From Bacillota bacterium (GTDB lineage Bacteria; Bacillota; Clostridia; Acetivibrionales; DSM-1351), in contig JAEYTP010000014.1 in NCBI GenBank assembly GCA_023433945.1, forward strand, positions 1 to 7,141: DNA of 7,141 nucleotides. The letters run 5' to 3'. Shown one piece after another: positions 1 through 5,716 of the stretch (the stretch's first letter is position 1; the number at the start of each line of letters is the position of its first letter). The translations under genes were made by a program, and so were the position numbers. The notes under the pieces are model-generated. The model was not told where the DNA came from, made no database searches, and worked only from the letters and a program-made list of their open reading frames with translations.

Positions 1-23
1 GTGTAATTGAAGTTGAAAAATAA
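1..23 (+). CDS. C-terminal end of an upstream gene, possibly the ferredoxin subunit of the oxidoreductase (partial)
   Basis: Frame 3 reads the last residues VIEVEK and then TAA at 21-23, 39 bases before the alpha subunit start. In clostridial four-subunit 2-oxoacid oxidoreductase operons the gene before alpha is commonly a small 2x[4Fe-4S] ferredoxin whose end, after the last cysteine cluster, is often of the form CP-x(2-3)-IEV. The six residues fit that pattern but are far too few to prove it. No terminator or promoter separates this stop from the next gene, so an operon junction is likely. Confidence 0.42.
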
Positions 24-62
24 AAGCTTTATATATAAGCGGAAAGGATAGTGTAAATAACA

Positions 63-1121
63 ATGGCTGAAAAATTATTGATGAAAGGCAACGAGGTTAT
101 TGCTGAAGCGGCTGTAAGAGCTGGTTGCAAGCATTACTTCGGTTATCCAATAACTCCACAAACAGAAATTGCCCACTATATGGCAAAGAGAATGCCAGAG
201 ATAAATGGAACCTTCGTACAGGCAGAGAGCGAAGTTGCAGCGATAAATATGGTTTACGGTGCTGCTGCAGCAGGTGCAAGGGTACTTACTTCTTCATCTA
301 GTCCTGGAGTTAGCTTAAAACAGGAGGGTATTTCATATATTGCCGGTGCAGAGTTACCATGTGTATTGGTTAATATAGTTCGTTGCGGACCAGGTTTAGG
401 AGGAATCCTTCCAGCGCAGTGCGACTATTTCCAGGCAGTAAAGGGTGGAGGGCATGGAGACTACAAGATGGTAGTACTTGCTCCATGTTCAGTTCAGGAA
501 CTATATGAAATGACTGTTGAAGCATTTAATATTTCTGACAAATACAGAATAATGACCATGATAATGGGTGACGGTATGCTTGGTCAGATGATGGAAGCAG
601 TAGAATTCAAGGATGAAGAATACATCTACAAAGCTGACAAGAGTTGGGCGACTACCGGTACAAAGATGGAAAGACCCGACAATAAGGTTACCTCTATATA
701 CATAAACCCTGAGGTGCTTGAAAATCATAACTTGAAGCTTCAGGCGAAGTATAGGGAAATCGAAAAGAATGAAGTTAGGTATGAAGAGTACAACTGTGAA
801 AATGCAGATATTATCGTTACTGCATATGGTACAGTTGCTAGAATCATAAAGAATGTTATCAAGCTTGCTGAAAAGGAAGGAATTAAGGTTGGTCTTATAA
901 GACCAATTACTTTGTGGCCTTTCCCAAATGAAGCATTTGAGAAGTATGCTGAAACTCCAGAAGCATTCCTTTCTGTTGAATTAAGCGCTGGTCAAATGGT
1001 AGAAGATGTACGTCTAGCTGTAAATGGCAAACGTCCAGTACATTTCTACGGTCGTATGGGTGGAATGGTTCCTAGTCAGAAGGAAATATTGAATAAGATT
1101 AAAAGTATTTTGAATAAATAA
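63..1121 (+). CDS. vorB: 2-oxoacid:ferredoxin oxidoreductase, alpha subunit (VorB/KorA-like)
   Basis: This is the alpha subunit (352 aa) of a cytoplasmic 2-oxoacid:ferredoxin oxidoreductase, which oxidatively decarboxylates a 2-oxoacid to acyl-CoA and reduces ferredoxin, or runs in reverse. The N-terminal pyrimidine-binding domain (about residues 10-190) carries GYPITPQTE at 27-35 and the conserved acidic stretch QAESEVAA at 53-60. The C-terminal transketolase-like domain II (about 245-330) has LIRPITLWPFP at 278-288 and GQMVEDVRLAV at 310-320. The length is typical for a split alpha subunit with no fused gamma domain. The start is the ATG at 63, because an in-frame TAA lies at 54-56; the purine-rich GGAAAGGA at 41-48 is a rather distant ribosome binding site. 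It is followed after 23 bases by the beta subunit. Clostridial homologues are usually named VorB (branched-chain 2-oxoacids), but substrate choice among 2-oxoisovalerate, 2-oxoglutarate and related acids cannot be read from this sequence, so the symbol is a family label. Confidence 0.93.
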   Translation: MAEKLLMKGNEVIAEAAVRAGCKHYFGYPITPQTEIAHYMAKRMPEINGTFVQAESEVAAINMVYGAAAAGARVLTSSSSPGVSLKQEGISYIAGAELPCVLVNIVRCGPGLGGILPAQCDYFQAVKGGGHGDYKMVVLAPCSVQELYEMTVEAFNISDKYRIMTMIMGDGMLGQMMEAVEFKDEEYIYKADKSWATTGTKMERPDNKVTSIYINPEVLENHNLKLQAKYREIEKNEVRYEEYNCENADIIVTAYGTVARIIKNVIKLAEKEGIKVGLIRPITLWPFPNEAFEKYAETPEAFLSVELSAGQMVEDVRLAVNGKRPVHFYGRMGGMVPSQKEILNKIKSILNK

Positions 1122-1144
1122 AAACTCGAACAGGAGGGGTTAAA

Positions 1145-1891
1145 ATGGCAACTGTGTTTAAAAAGCCAAATGCTTTGAAAGACGTGTCTCAACACTATTG
1201 TCCGGGATGTACTCATGGTATTGTTCACAGGATAGTAGCTGAGGTTATAGATGAATTGGGTATAGAAGGCACTACTGTTGGTGTATCACCAGTAGGATGC
1301 AGCTATAATAACTACGAATATTTCAATTTTGATTTTGTTCAGGCTGCACACGGTAGGGCTCCAGCTGTTGCAACTGGTATCAAGAGAGTAAACCCTGATA
1401 ATTTTGTATTTACATATCAGGGAGATGGAGACCTTGCAGCAATTGGTACTGCTGAAATAGTTCATGCAGCTACAAGAGGAGAAAATATAACTACAATATT
1501 TGTTAATAACGCTATCTATGGTATGACTTCTGGTCAGATGGCGCCAACAACACTTATGAACCAGGTTACTACAACTTCACCATTTGGTAGAAAACCAGAG
1601 ATCCACGGATTCCCAATAAAGGTCTGTGAAATGCTCTCTACCCTTGAAGGAGCAGTATACCTCGAAAGAACTGCGGTAAACGATGTTAAGAATATAAAGA
1701 AGACCAAGGAAGCAATCAAAAAGGCTTTCCTTGTACAGAAGGCAAAAAAGGGCTTCTCAATGGTAGAAGTACTTTCAACCTGCCCAACAAACTGGGGTAT
1801 GAACCCTATAGCTTCAATAAAGTGGCTTGAACAAAATATGATGCCTTTCTATCCTTTGGGTAACTATAAAGGAAAGGACTTGGAGGTGTAA
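1145..1891 (+). CDS. 2-oxoacid:ferredoxin oxidoreductase, beta (thiamine pyrophosphate) subunit
   Basis: This is the catalytic beta subunit (248 aa), which binds thiamine pyrophosphate and the proximal iron-sulfur cluster. The TPP/Mg motif is clear: GDGD at 93-96, then NN at 121-122 after the usual spacing, within a TPP_enzyme_C domain spanning about 45-195. Near the N-terminus CPGCTHG (19-25) supplies a CxxC pair. With C52 (in VGCS) and C213 (in TCPTNWG) this gives four cysteines spaced like the four [4Fe-4S] ligands known in archaeal 2-oxoacid:ferredoxin oxidoreductase beta subunits. HGRAPAVATGIK at 69-80 is also a family hallmark. The start is the ATG at 1145, preceded at ideal distance by AGGAGGGG (1132-1139). 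The stop overlaps the ribosome binding site of the gamma gene, so the two are almost certainly translated together. The names korB or vorA would be used depending on substrate, which is not determined here. Confidence 0.94.
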   Translation: MATVFKKPNALKDVSQHYCPGCTHGIVHRIVAEVIDELGIEGTTVGVSPVGCSYNNYEYFNFDFVQAAHGRAPAVATGIKRVNPDNFVFTYQGDGDLAAIGTAEIVHAATRGENITTIFVNNAIYGMTSGQMAPTTLMNQVTTTSPFGRKPEIHGFPIKVCEMLSTLEGAVYLERTAVNDVKNIKKTKEAIKKAFLVQKAKKGFSMVEVLSTCPTNWGMNPIASIKWLEQNMMPFYPLGNYKGKDLEV

Positions 1892-1894
1892 AAT

Positions 1895-2428
1895 ATGAGT
1901 CAGGTTGATATTATTATCGCAGGGTTTGGTGGACAGGGTATACTTTCATCTGGCAGACTTGTTGCATATGCTGGAATGCTTGAAAACAAAAATGTTTCTT
2001 GGCTTCCATCTTACGGTCCTGAAATGAGAGGCGGCACTTCAAACTGCCACGTAATTGTTTCTGAAGAACCGGTTGGATCTCCAATTCTTAATACATGCGA
2101 TGTTTTGATAGCTATGAACGGTCCATCATTAGAAAAGTTTGAAAAGCTGGTTGTTCCAGGTGGACTTATAATAGTTGACAGCTCACTCGTTGAACAAAAG
2201 GCTAAGAGAACAGACGTTGATTTTGTTGGAATTCCTGCTACTCAGCTGGCTTCTGATATGGGTAATGCTACCTTTGCTGGTATTATGCTGCTTGGAAAGC
2301 TAATTCAAAAGAGTGGTGTTATCTCAAAGGAATCCTTTGAAGCAGCGCTAAAGAAGGTACTTCCAGAGAAGAAGCACGCCATGATTCCAGAGGAAATGAA
2401 AGCACTTGATTTGGGAGCTAACTACTAA
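1895..2428 (+). CDS. 2-oxoacid:ferredoxin oxidoreductase, gamma subunit
   Basis: This is the gamma subunit (177 aa, normal length) of the same oxidoreductase; in related enzymes this domain helps bind CoA and assemble the complex. It belongs to the POR gamma-domain family: an N-terminal glycine-rich strand-loop IIIAGFGGQGILSSG (6-20), then SYGPEMRGGTSNC (39-51), GSPI at 61-64, and the conserved NATFAGIMLLGKL (124-136). The start ATG lies 3 bases after the beta stop codon, and its ribosome binding site GGAGGTG (1882-1888) sits inside the end of the beta gene, indicating translational coupling. It is the last gene of the operon: a strong + strand terminator follows at 2557-2590. Assignment to the family is secure; whether the product should be called KorC or a Vor gamma subunit depends on the substrate. 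Confidence 0.93.
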   Translation: MSQVDIIIAGFGGQGILSSGRLVAYAGMLENKNVSWLPSYGPEMRGGTSNCHVIVSEEPVGSPILNTCDVLIAMNGPSLEKFEKLVVPGGLIIVDSSLVEQKAKRTDVDFVGIPATQLASDMGNATFAGIMLLGKLIQKSGVISKESFEAALKKVLPEKKHAMIPEEMKALDLGANY

Positions 2429-2470
2429 GAGTGTTATTTTACAAGCGATATTTAACAATTTAAGTTCAAA

Positions 2471-2508
2471 CGGTATATTTGTAACAATTGCTGTTTGTTA
2501 CACTACCG
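2471..2508 (+). other. Stem-loop with nested arms downstream of the gamma subunit gene
   Basis: TGTAACAA (2480-2487) and TTGTTACA (2495-2502) form a perfect 8-bp inverted repeat with a 7-base loop. Outside it CGGTA (2471-2475) pairs with TACCG (2504-2508), separated from the inner stem by an asymmetric bulge of four bases on one side and one on the other. There is no U-tract after it, so it is not an intrinsic terminator by itself. It lies in the untranslated 3' part of the oxidoreductase transcript, before the true terminator. It could stabilise the mRNA end or be a processing or binding site; the function is unknown. Confidence 0.5.
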
Positions 2509-2556
2509 TAATAGTATACTACCGATATTACAATACTAATTCCATTAAAAATACAC

Positions 2557-2590
2557 AAGCCCTGCATGTTTATGTGCAGGGCTTTGTTTG
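2557..2590 (+). terminator. Rho-independent terminator of the oxidoreductase operon
   Basis: A perfect 10-bp stem, AAGCCCTGCA (2557-2566) with TGCAGGGCTT (2575-2584), encloses an 8-base loop and is followed by a T-rich tail TTTGTTTG (2583-2590). It is GC-rich in a very AT-rich surrounding and lies 128 bases after the gamma subunit stop codon. The opposite strand lacks an immediate T-run, so it mainly acts on + strand transcripts. Confidence 0.87.
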
Positions 2591-2730
2591 GTATGACATT
2601 ATAGTAGCATTGATACTCATACCAATAGGTATCATTTTAGTCAAAGAAGGCTTTGAGCAATAAATATTGATAATGCTCTGAAATTACTTTATCTTGTGGA
2701 AGTATGGAAACAACAACATATGCTCAATAT

Positions 2731-2759
2731 AAAAACTCTGCCAATTTGACAGAGCTTTT
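2731..2759 (-). terminator. Rho-independent terminator of glnN (possibly bidirectional)
   Basis: On the - strand, AAAAG precedes CTCTG (2754-2750), a 9-base loop, CAGAG (2740-2736) and then TTTTT (2735-2731). The A and T runs extend the 5-bp core stem to about 9 bp around one bulged base. It starts 10 bases beyond the glnN stop codon at 2769-2771. The + strand also has TTTT after the stem (2756-2759), so it may act as a backup terminator for transcripts arriving from the oxidoreductase operon. Confidence 0.75.
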
Positions 2760-2768
2760 AAAAATATA

Positions 2769-4859
2769 TTAAATATTAAACAGCATTTCAGCATAAGTTG
2801 GGAATGGCCACAACTTTTCATCTACAATAGTTTCTAACTTATCAGCTATATTCCTGACATTGCCCATCTGCATAAATACTTCGTTCCGGTAGTAGCTTGC
2901 CTGATTGTAAGTGCATTCATGAGTGCCCTGTGCAGTTGCAAGCTTTTGTTCAAGTATAGAAATCTCATTTTTAAATGAAGCTATAAGCTCACTTACTTCG
3001 CAAAGCAGGCTTTCCTGTGCACTTGTATTGGCTGCAATACCACAAGCTTTTATTTCATTGATTGAATGAGCAATATTAGTTACAAACTTAATTGTAGCTG
3101 GTAGTATCTGACGCTTTGTCATCTCTAACATAGTCATTGCTTCAATATTGATTGTCTTTATATATTTCTCAAGAGTAATTTCATAGCGAGAATGCATTTC
3201 AACACGGCTAAGAACACCATGCCTTTCCATAAGTGCTATATTTTTTTCGGAAATCAAGCAGGGAATAGCTTCAACGGTATTTCTAATGTTTGGAAGACCT
3301 CTTCTATTTGCTTCTTCAACCCATTGATCGGAATAACCGTTTCCATTGAAAATAATTCTCTTGTGATTTATTGCAACTTCCCTAATAATATTCTGTACTT
3401 CTACCTTGAAGTTATCAGCCTTCTCAAGTCGGTCGGCAAACTGCTCAAGAACGTCAGCCACTGCTGTATTTAGGAAAAAGTTTGACGAAGCTATTGATGC
3501 TGACGATCCTACACTACGGAATTCAAACTTATTGCCTGTAAAAGCAAATGGAGAAGTTCTGTTTCTATCTGTTGAATCCTTTGGAAGTGCTGGTAATGTA
3601 GAAACCCCAGTCTCTAATATTGTCTTTTCAGTGCAGGAGCAAATCTCTCCAGCCGCAATCTGATCTATTATGGATGTTAATTCATCTCCCAAGAATATTG
3701 AAATGATTGCAGGAGGGGCCTCATTAGCACCAAGTCTATGGTCATTTCCGGCACTTGCTGCCGCTAATCTCAATAAATCTGAATATTCGTCAACAGCTTT
3801 AATTACCGCACTAAGGAAGAATAAGAACTGTGCATTTTCATGCGGAGTTTTACCTGGATCAAGTAGATTCTGGCCATCATCTGTTGAAATGGACCAGTTA
3901 TTATGTTTACCAGAACCGTTTACTCCAGCAAAGGGTTTTTCGTGTAGCAGGCAAACCAAACCATGCCTCAATGCAACATTTTTAAGCATTTCCATTGTCA
4001 ACTGATTATGGTCGGTAGCAATATTTGCACTGCTAAAAATAGGTGCAAGCTCATGCTGAGCAGGAGCAACCTCGTTGTGTTCTGTCTTTGCAGAGATACC
4101 GAGCTTCCATAGCTCAATATCAAGCTCCTTCATAAAGGCTGAAACCCTCTCCTTGATGCTGCCATAGTAGTGATCTTCCATTTCCTGACCCTTTGGTGCT
4201 TTTGAACCGAGAATTGTGCGTCCGGTGAAAATCAAGTCTTTTCTTTTGTCATACATCTTTTTATCTATCAAAAAATATTCTTGCTCAGGGCCTACTGTTG
4301 CAATAACCTTATTTACAGAGGTATTACCAAACAATCTCAGTATTCTCAATGTACTTTTGGATAGACTTTCCATAGAACGTAGGAGGGGTGTTTTCTTATC
4401 AAGCGCTTCACCAGTGTAAGAACAGAAAGCAGTAGGTATATATAGCGTATTACCTTTGATAAATGCAGGTGAGGTACAATCCCATGCAGTATAGCCTCTT
4501 GCCTCAAAAGTAACTCTAAGACCACCTGAAGGGAAAGAAGATCCATCTGCCTCACCTTTGATTAATTCTTTACCAGAGAATTCAAGTATTACCTTGCCGT
4601 CAGAAGTGGGGGAAATAAAGGAATCGTGCTTTTCAGCAGTAATGCCAGTCATTGGTTGGAACCAGTGTGTATAGTGTGTTGCACCTTTTTCAATTGCCCA
4701 GTCCTTCATACAACTTGCTACTACTTCAGCAACATCCAAACTAAGAGTAGCACCTTCATCAATAGTCTTCATTAATGCCTTAAAAGTAGCTTTTGGCAAT
4801 CTTTCACGCATAACGCAATGGTTAAATACATTTGAACCAAATAAATCATTTAAACTCAT
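2769..4859 (-). CDS. glnN: Glutamine synthetase type III
   Basis: This is a glutamine synthetase of the large type III family: ATP-dependent condensation of glutamate and ammonium to glutamine in the cytoplasm. With the start chosen here it has 696 residues, the usual size (about 700), versus about 450 for type I. An N-terminal GSIII domain (SLNDLFGSNVFN..., RERLPKATFKAL) is followed by the catalytic domain with VGPEQEYFLID (189-199), HNEVAPAQHELAP (261-273), NGSGKHNNWS (314-323), NDHRLGANEAPP (372-383) and DRNRTSPFAFTGNKFEFR (431-448). These carry the metal, glutamate and ATP ligands of the family. The remaining 250 or so residues are the helical type III C-terminal region. The start is ATG at 4859-4857, because AAAGGA (4874-4869) lies 9 bases upstream; an in-frame TTG at 4868-4866 would abut that site with no spacer. 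The gene is monocistronic: a terminator follows at 2759-2731 and the upstream neighbour is divergent. No glutamine riboswitch motif is visible in the leader. Confidence 0.96.
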   Translation of the reverse strand: MSLNDLFGSNVFNHCVMRERLPKATFKALMKTIDEGATLSLDVAEVVASCMKDWAIEKGATHYTHWFQPMTGITAEKHDSFISPTSDGKVILEFSGKELIKGEADGSSFPSGGLRVTFEARGYTAWDCTSPAFIKGNTLYIPTAFCSYTGEALDKKTPLLRSMESLSKSTLRILRLFGNTSVNKVIATVGPEQEYFLIDKKMYDKRKDLIFTGRTILGSKAPKGQEMEDHYYGSIKERVSAFMKELDIELWKLGISAKTEHNEVAPAQHELAPIFSSANIATDHNQLTMEMLKNVALRHGLVCLLHEKPFAGVNGSGKHNNWSISTDDGQNLLDPGKTPHENAQFLFFLSAVIKAVDEYSDLLRLAAASAGNDHRLGANEAPPAIISIFLGDELTSIIDQIAAGEICSCTEKTILETGVSTLPALPKDSTDRNRTSPFAFTGNKFEFRSVGSSASIASSNFFLNTAVADVLEQFADRLEKADNFKVEVQNIIREVAINHKRIIFNGNGYSDQWVEEANRRGLPNIRNTVEAIPCLISEKNIALMERHGVLSRVEMHSRYEITLEKYIKTINIEAMTMLEMTKRQILPATIKFVTNIAHSINEIKACGIAANTSAQESLLCEVSELIASFKNEISILEQKLATAQGTHECTYNQASYYRNEVFMQMGNVRNIADKLETIVDEKLWPFPTYAEMLFNI

Positions 4860-4868
4860 CAATTTCAA

Positions 4869-4874
4869 TCCTTT
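4869..4874 (-). promoter_or_regulatory. Ribosome binding site that fixes the glnN start
   Basis: AAAGGA read on the - strand (4874 to 4869) has a 9-base spacer to the ATG at 4859-4857. It touches the alternative TTG at 4868 directly, which excludes that codon as the working start. Confidence 0.8.
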
Positions 4875-4947
4875 CGGTCATTTATATAAATTAAAAATGA
4901 AACCAGCAGTAAAATTCCTTAATTATTAACGTGATTACAATAAAATA

Positions 4948-4976
4948 AAGATACCCTTAATTTGTTAAAATTGCAA
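4948..4976 (-). promoter_or_regulatory. Candidate glnN promoter
   Basis: On the - strand TTGCAA (4976-4971) and TATCTT (4953-4948) are separated by 17 bases and match the sigma-A consensus at four of six positions each. The start point would be near 4941, giving a leader of roughly 80 bases. The region is AT-rich, so other pairs can be found; TTTACT with a later TATATA nearer the gene is one alternative. Confidence 0.35.
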
Positions 4977-4987
4977 GCAAAATTAAG
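4956..4987. promoter_or_regulatory. Inverted repeat overlapping the candidate glnN promoter
   Basis: CTTAATTT (4956-4963) and AAATTAAG (4980-4987) form perfect 8-bp arms around a 16-base centre that includes the candidate -35 hexamer. It could be an operator for glnN or a chance result of AT-rich sequence. Confidence 0.3.
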
Positions 4988-5126
4988 CATAATATCATTT
5001 TTCATTATTTTTAATAAATTATGCGACATTTACTTTAGATTTTTAATAATTTTTGCAATATTCTTAATTTTTCGTTTCAATTCCTTTGGATATTTTTACA
5101 GATATTAACAATATTTTATAAATGTG

Positions 5127-5155
5127 TTGACAAATATATATAGTTGTATTACTGT
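5127..5155 (+). promoter_or_regulatory. Candidate gntR-ABC operon promoter
   Basis: A perfect -35 hexamer TTGACA (5127-5132) is followed after 17 bases by TACTGT (5150-5155), a moderate -10 (T, A and the final T match). Transcription would start near 5162, about 30 bases before the gntR ATG. The -10 lies within the left arm of the dyad at 5149-5177, so a bound repressor would cover it. Confidence 0.6.
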
Positions 5156-5177
5156 ATATATATGATATACACAGTAA
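5149..5177. promoter_or_regulatory. 29-bp near-perfect palindrome, candidate GntR operator
   Basis: The left arm TTACTGTATATAT (5149-5161) and right arm ATATACACAGTAA (5165-5177) are complementary at 12 of 13 positions around a 3-base centre; the one mismatch is A5156 against C5170. It overlaps the candidate -10 and start point and ends 14 bases before the gntR ATG. GntR-type regulators bind such dyads as dimers, and genes of the YtrA subfamily commonly repress their own operon. Binding here is inferred from symmetry and position only. Confidence 0.68.
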
Positions 5178-5191
5178 AGAGTGGTGATGTA

Positions 5192-5563
5192 ATGAATTTT
5201 AATTTGAATTATAGTAGCGGAATACCAATGTATGAACAGATAAAAGAGGGCATTAAGCATGAGATTTTTAGCGGTAATATCAAAAACAACGATCCGCTCC
5301 CATCTGTACGACAGCTGGCAAGGGACCTCGATGTAAGTATGATAACTACAAAGCGTGCTTATATGGAGCTAGAACATGATGGACTTATTTATACTATCTC
5401 CGGAAAGGGTACTTTTGCAAAGGTAAATGACTTTGACATCATTATTAGTGAGAGAAATAAGCAAATTTTATCGGGGCTTGAGGAGCAATTAAAAGGTATC
5501 AAGAATGCTGGGATTCCATTAAAAGACGTTATTTCAGTAGTGGAGAAGATATATGAGGAATAG
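5192..5563 (+). CDS. GntR-family transcriptional regulator, YtrA-type
   Basis: This is a short GntR regulator of 123 residues, matching the YtrA subfamily (about 120-130), which has only the DNA-binding domain and a small helical dimerisation tail and no large effector domain. The opening NYSSGIPMYEQIKEGIKHEI is typical. The winged helix-turn-helix covers about residues 12-78, with LPSVRQLARDLDVS (36-49), the recognition helix around ITTKRAYMELE and the wing GKGTFA (71-76). Residues 85-122 are predicted helical. The start is the ATG at 5192, preceded by GGTGAT (5183-5188), part of an extended Shine-Dalgarno match. In-frame TTG 5144 and ATG 5162 lie upstream, within the promoter/operator, and lack ribosome binding sites. 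It precedes an ABC ATPase and permease, the usual setting for this subfamily, and probably represses its own operon through the dyad at 5149-5177. The inducing signal is unknown. Confidence 0.92.
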   Translation: MNFNLNYSSGIPMYEQIKEGIKHEIFSGNIKNNDPLPSVRQLARDLDVSMITTKRAYMELEHDGLIYTISGKGTFAKVNDFDIIISERNKQILSGLEEQLKGIKNAGIPLKDVISVVEKIYEE

Positions 5564-5584
5564 GGAATAGAAATTAACTGATTA
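5561..5584 (+). repeat. Duplicated element, copy 1
   Basis: ATAGAAATTAACTGATTA (5567-5584) recurs as ATAGAAATGAACTGATTA (5624-5641) with one mismatch; similarity extends back to the TAG at 5561-5563, which is the gntR stop codon. The function is unknown. Confidence 0.6.
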
Positions 5585-5616
5585 GTATTATTTATGTGGA
5601 GCAGGTTTACGACGAG

Positions 5617-5641
5617 TAGTGAGATAGAAATGAACTGATTA
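5617..5641 (+). repeat. Duplicated element, copy 2
   Basis: This is the second copy of the element at 5561-5584, 57 bases downstream and one base longer because of an extra G at 5623. It lies in the 153-base untranslated gap between gntR and the ATPase gene. A further related GATTAATAG follows at 5652-5660, echoing GATTATTAG at 5637-5645. Confidence 0.6.
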
Positions 5642-5716
5642 TTAGGATTTCGATTAATAGTCAATTAAAGAAATGTGGTTAGTAGTGTTTAGCATTATAA
5701 AAAGGAGAGTAGGAAG

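Larger units (their letters stand above)
2429..2768. other. Intergenic region between convergent operons (340 bases)
   Basis: No credible gene is seen. One + strand frame is open from inside the gamma gene to the TAA at 2661-2663, but it has no ATG, no ribosome binding site and runs through a perfect terminator stem. The region instead holds inverted repeats at 2471-2531, the + strand terminator at 2557-2590, about 140 bases of unassigned AT-rich sequence, and a hairpin at 2731-2759 that serves the convergent glnN gene. Confidence 0.7.
4860..5191. other. AT-rich divergent promoter region between glnN and gntR
   Basis: These 332 bases hold no gene. They contain the ribosome binding sites and candidate promoters of glnN (-) and gntR (+), several AT-rich inverted repeats (8-bp arms at 4956-4963/4980-4987; 7-bp arms GCATAAT 4987-4993 and ATTATGC 5018-5024), three CTTAATT motifs, and the gntR operator candidate. 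The stretch 4995-5100 is almost entirely A and T, which makes short repeats there weak evidence. Confidence 0.7.

Noticed and set aside
2611..2640. Weak hairpin TGATAC / GTATCA followed by TTTT as another terminator
   Set aside because: The arms are only 6 bp, AT-rich and 12-15 bases apart, with a competing 5-bp ATACC/GGTAT fold; there is a much stronger terminator just upstream.
2406..2663. 85-codon + strand reading frame overlapping the end of the gamma subunit gene
   Set aside because: It begins with TTG inside the gamma gene, has no ATG or ribosome binding site and passes through a perfect 10-bp terminator stem; only its hydrophobic tail is reported, as a low-interest finding.
3192..4419. 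Several + strand open frames of 67-111 codons opposite glnN
   Set aside because: They are antisense shadows of a well-conserved 696-codon gene, with no ribosome binding sites and no recognisable protein character.
4848..4880. Eleven-codon - strand frame (MTERIEIDEFK) starting at ATG 4880 and overlapping the glnN start
   Set aside because: It has no ribosome binding site of its own and no regulatory amino acid run of the kind seen in leader peptides, so it is most likely chance.
4971..5071. CRISPR-like or iteron-like array suggested by recurring TTGCAA and CTTAATT motifs
   Set aside because: The spacing and orientation are irregular and the motifs are short in an AT-rich region; there are no true repeat units.
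5144..5191. Upstream in-frame TTG (5144) and ATG (5162) as gntR starts
   Set aside because: They lie inside the promoter and operator dyad, lack ribosome binding sites and would add residues not typical of the family; ATG 5192 gives the standard N-terminus.
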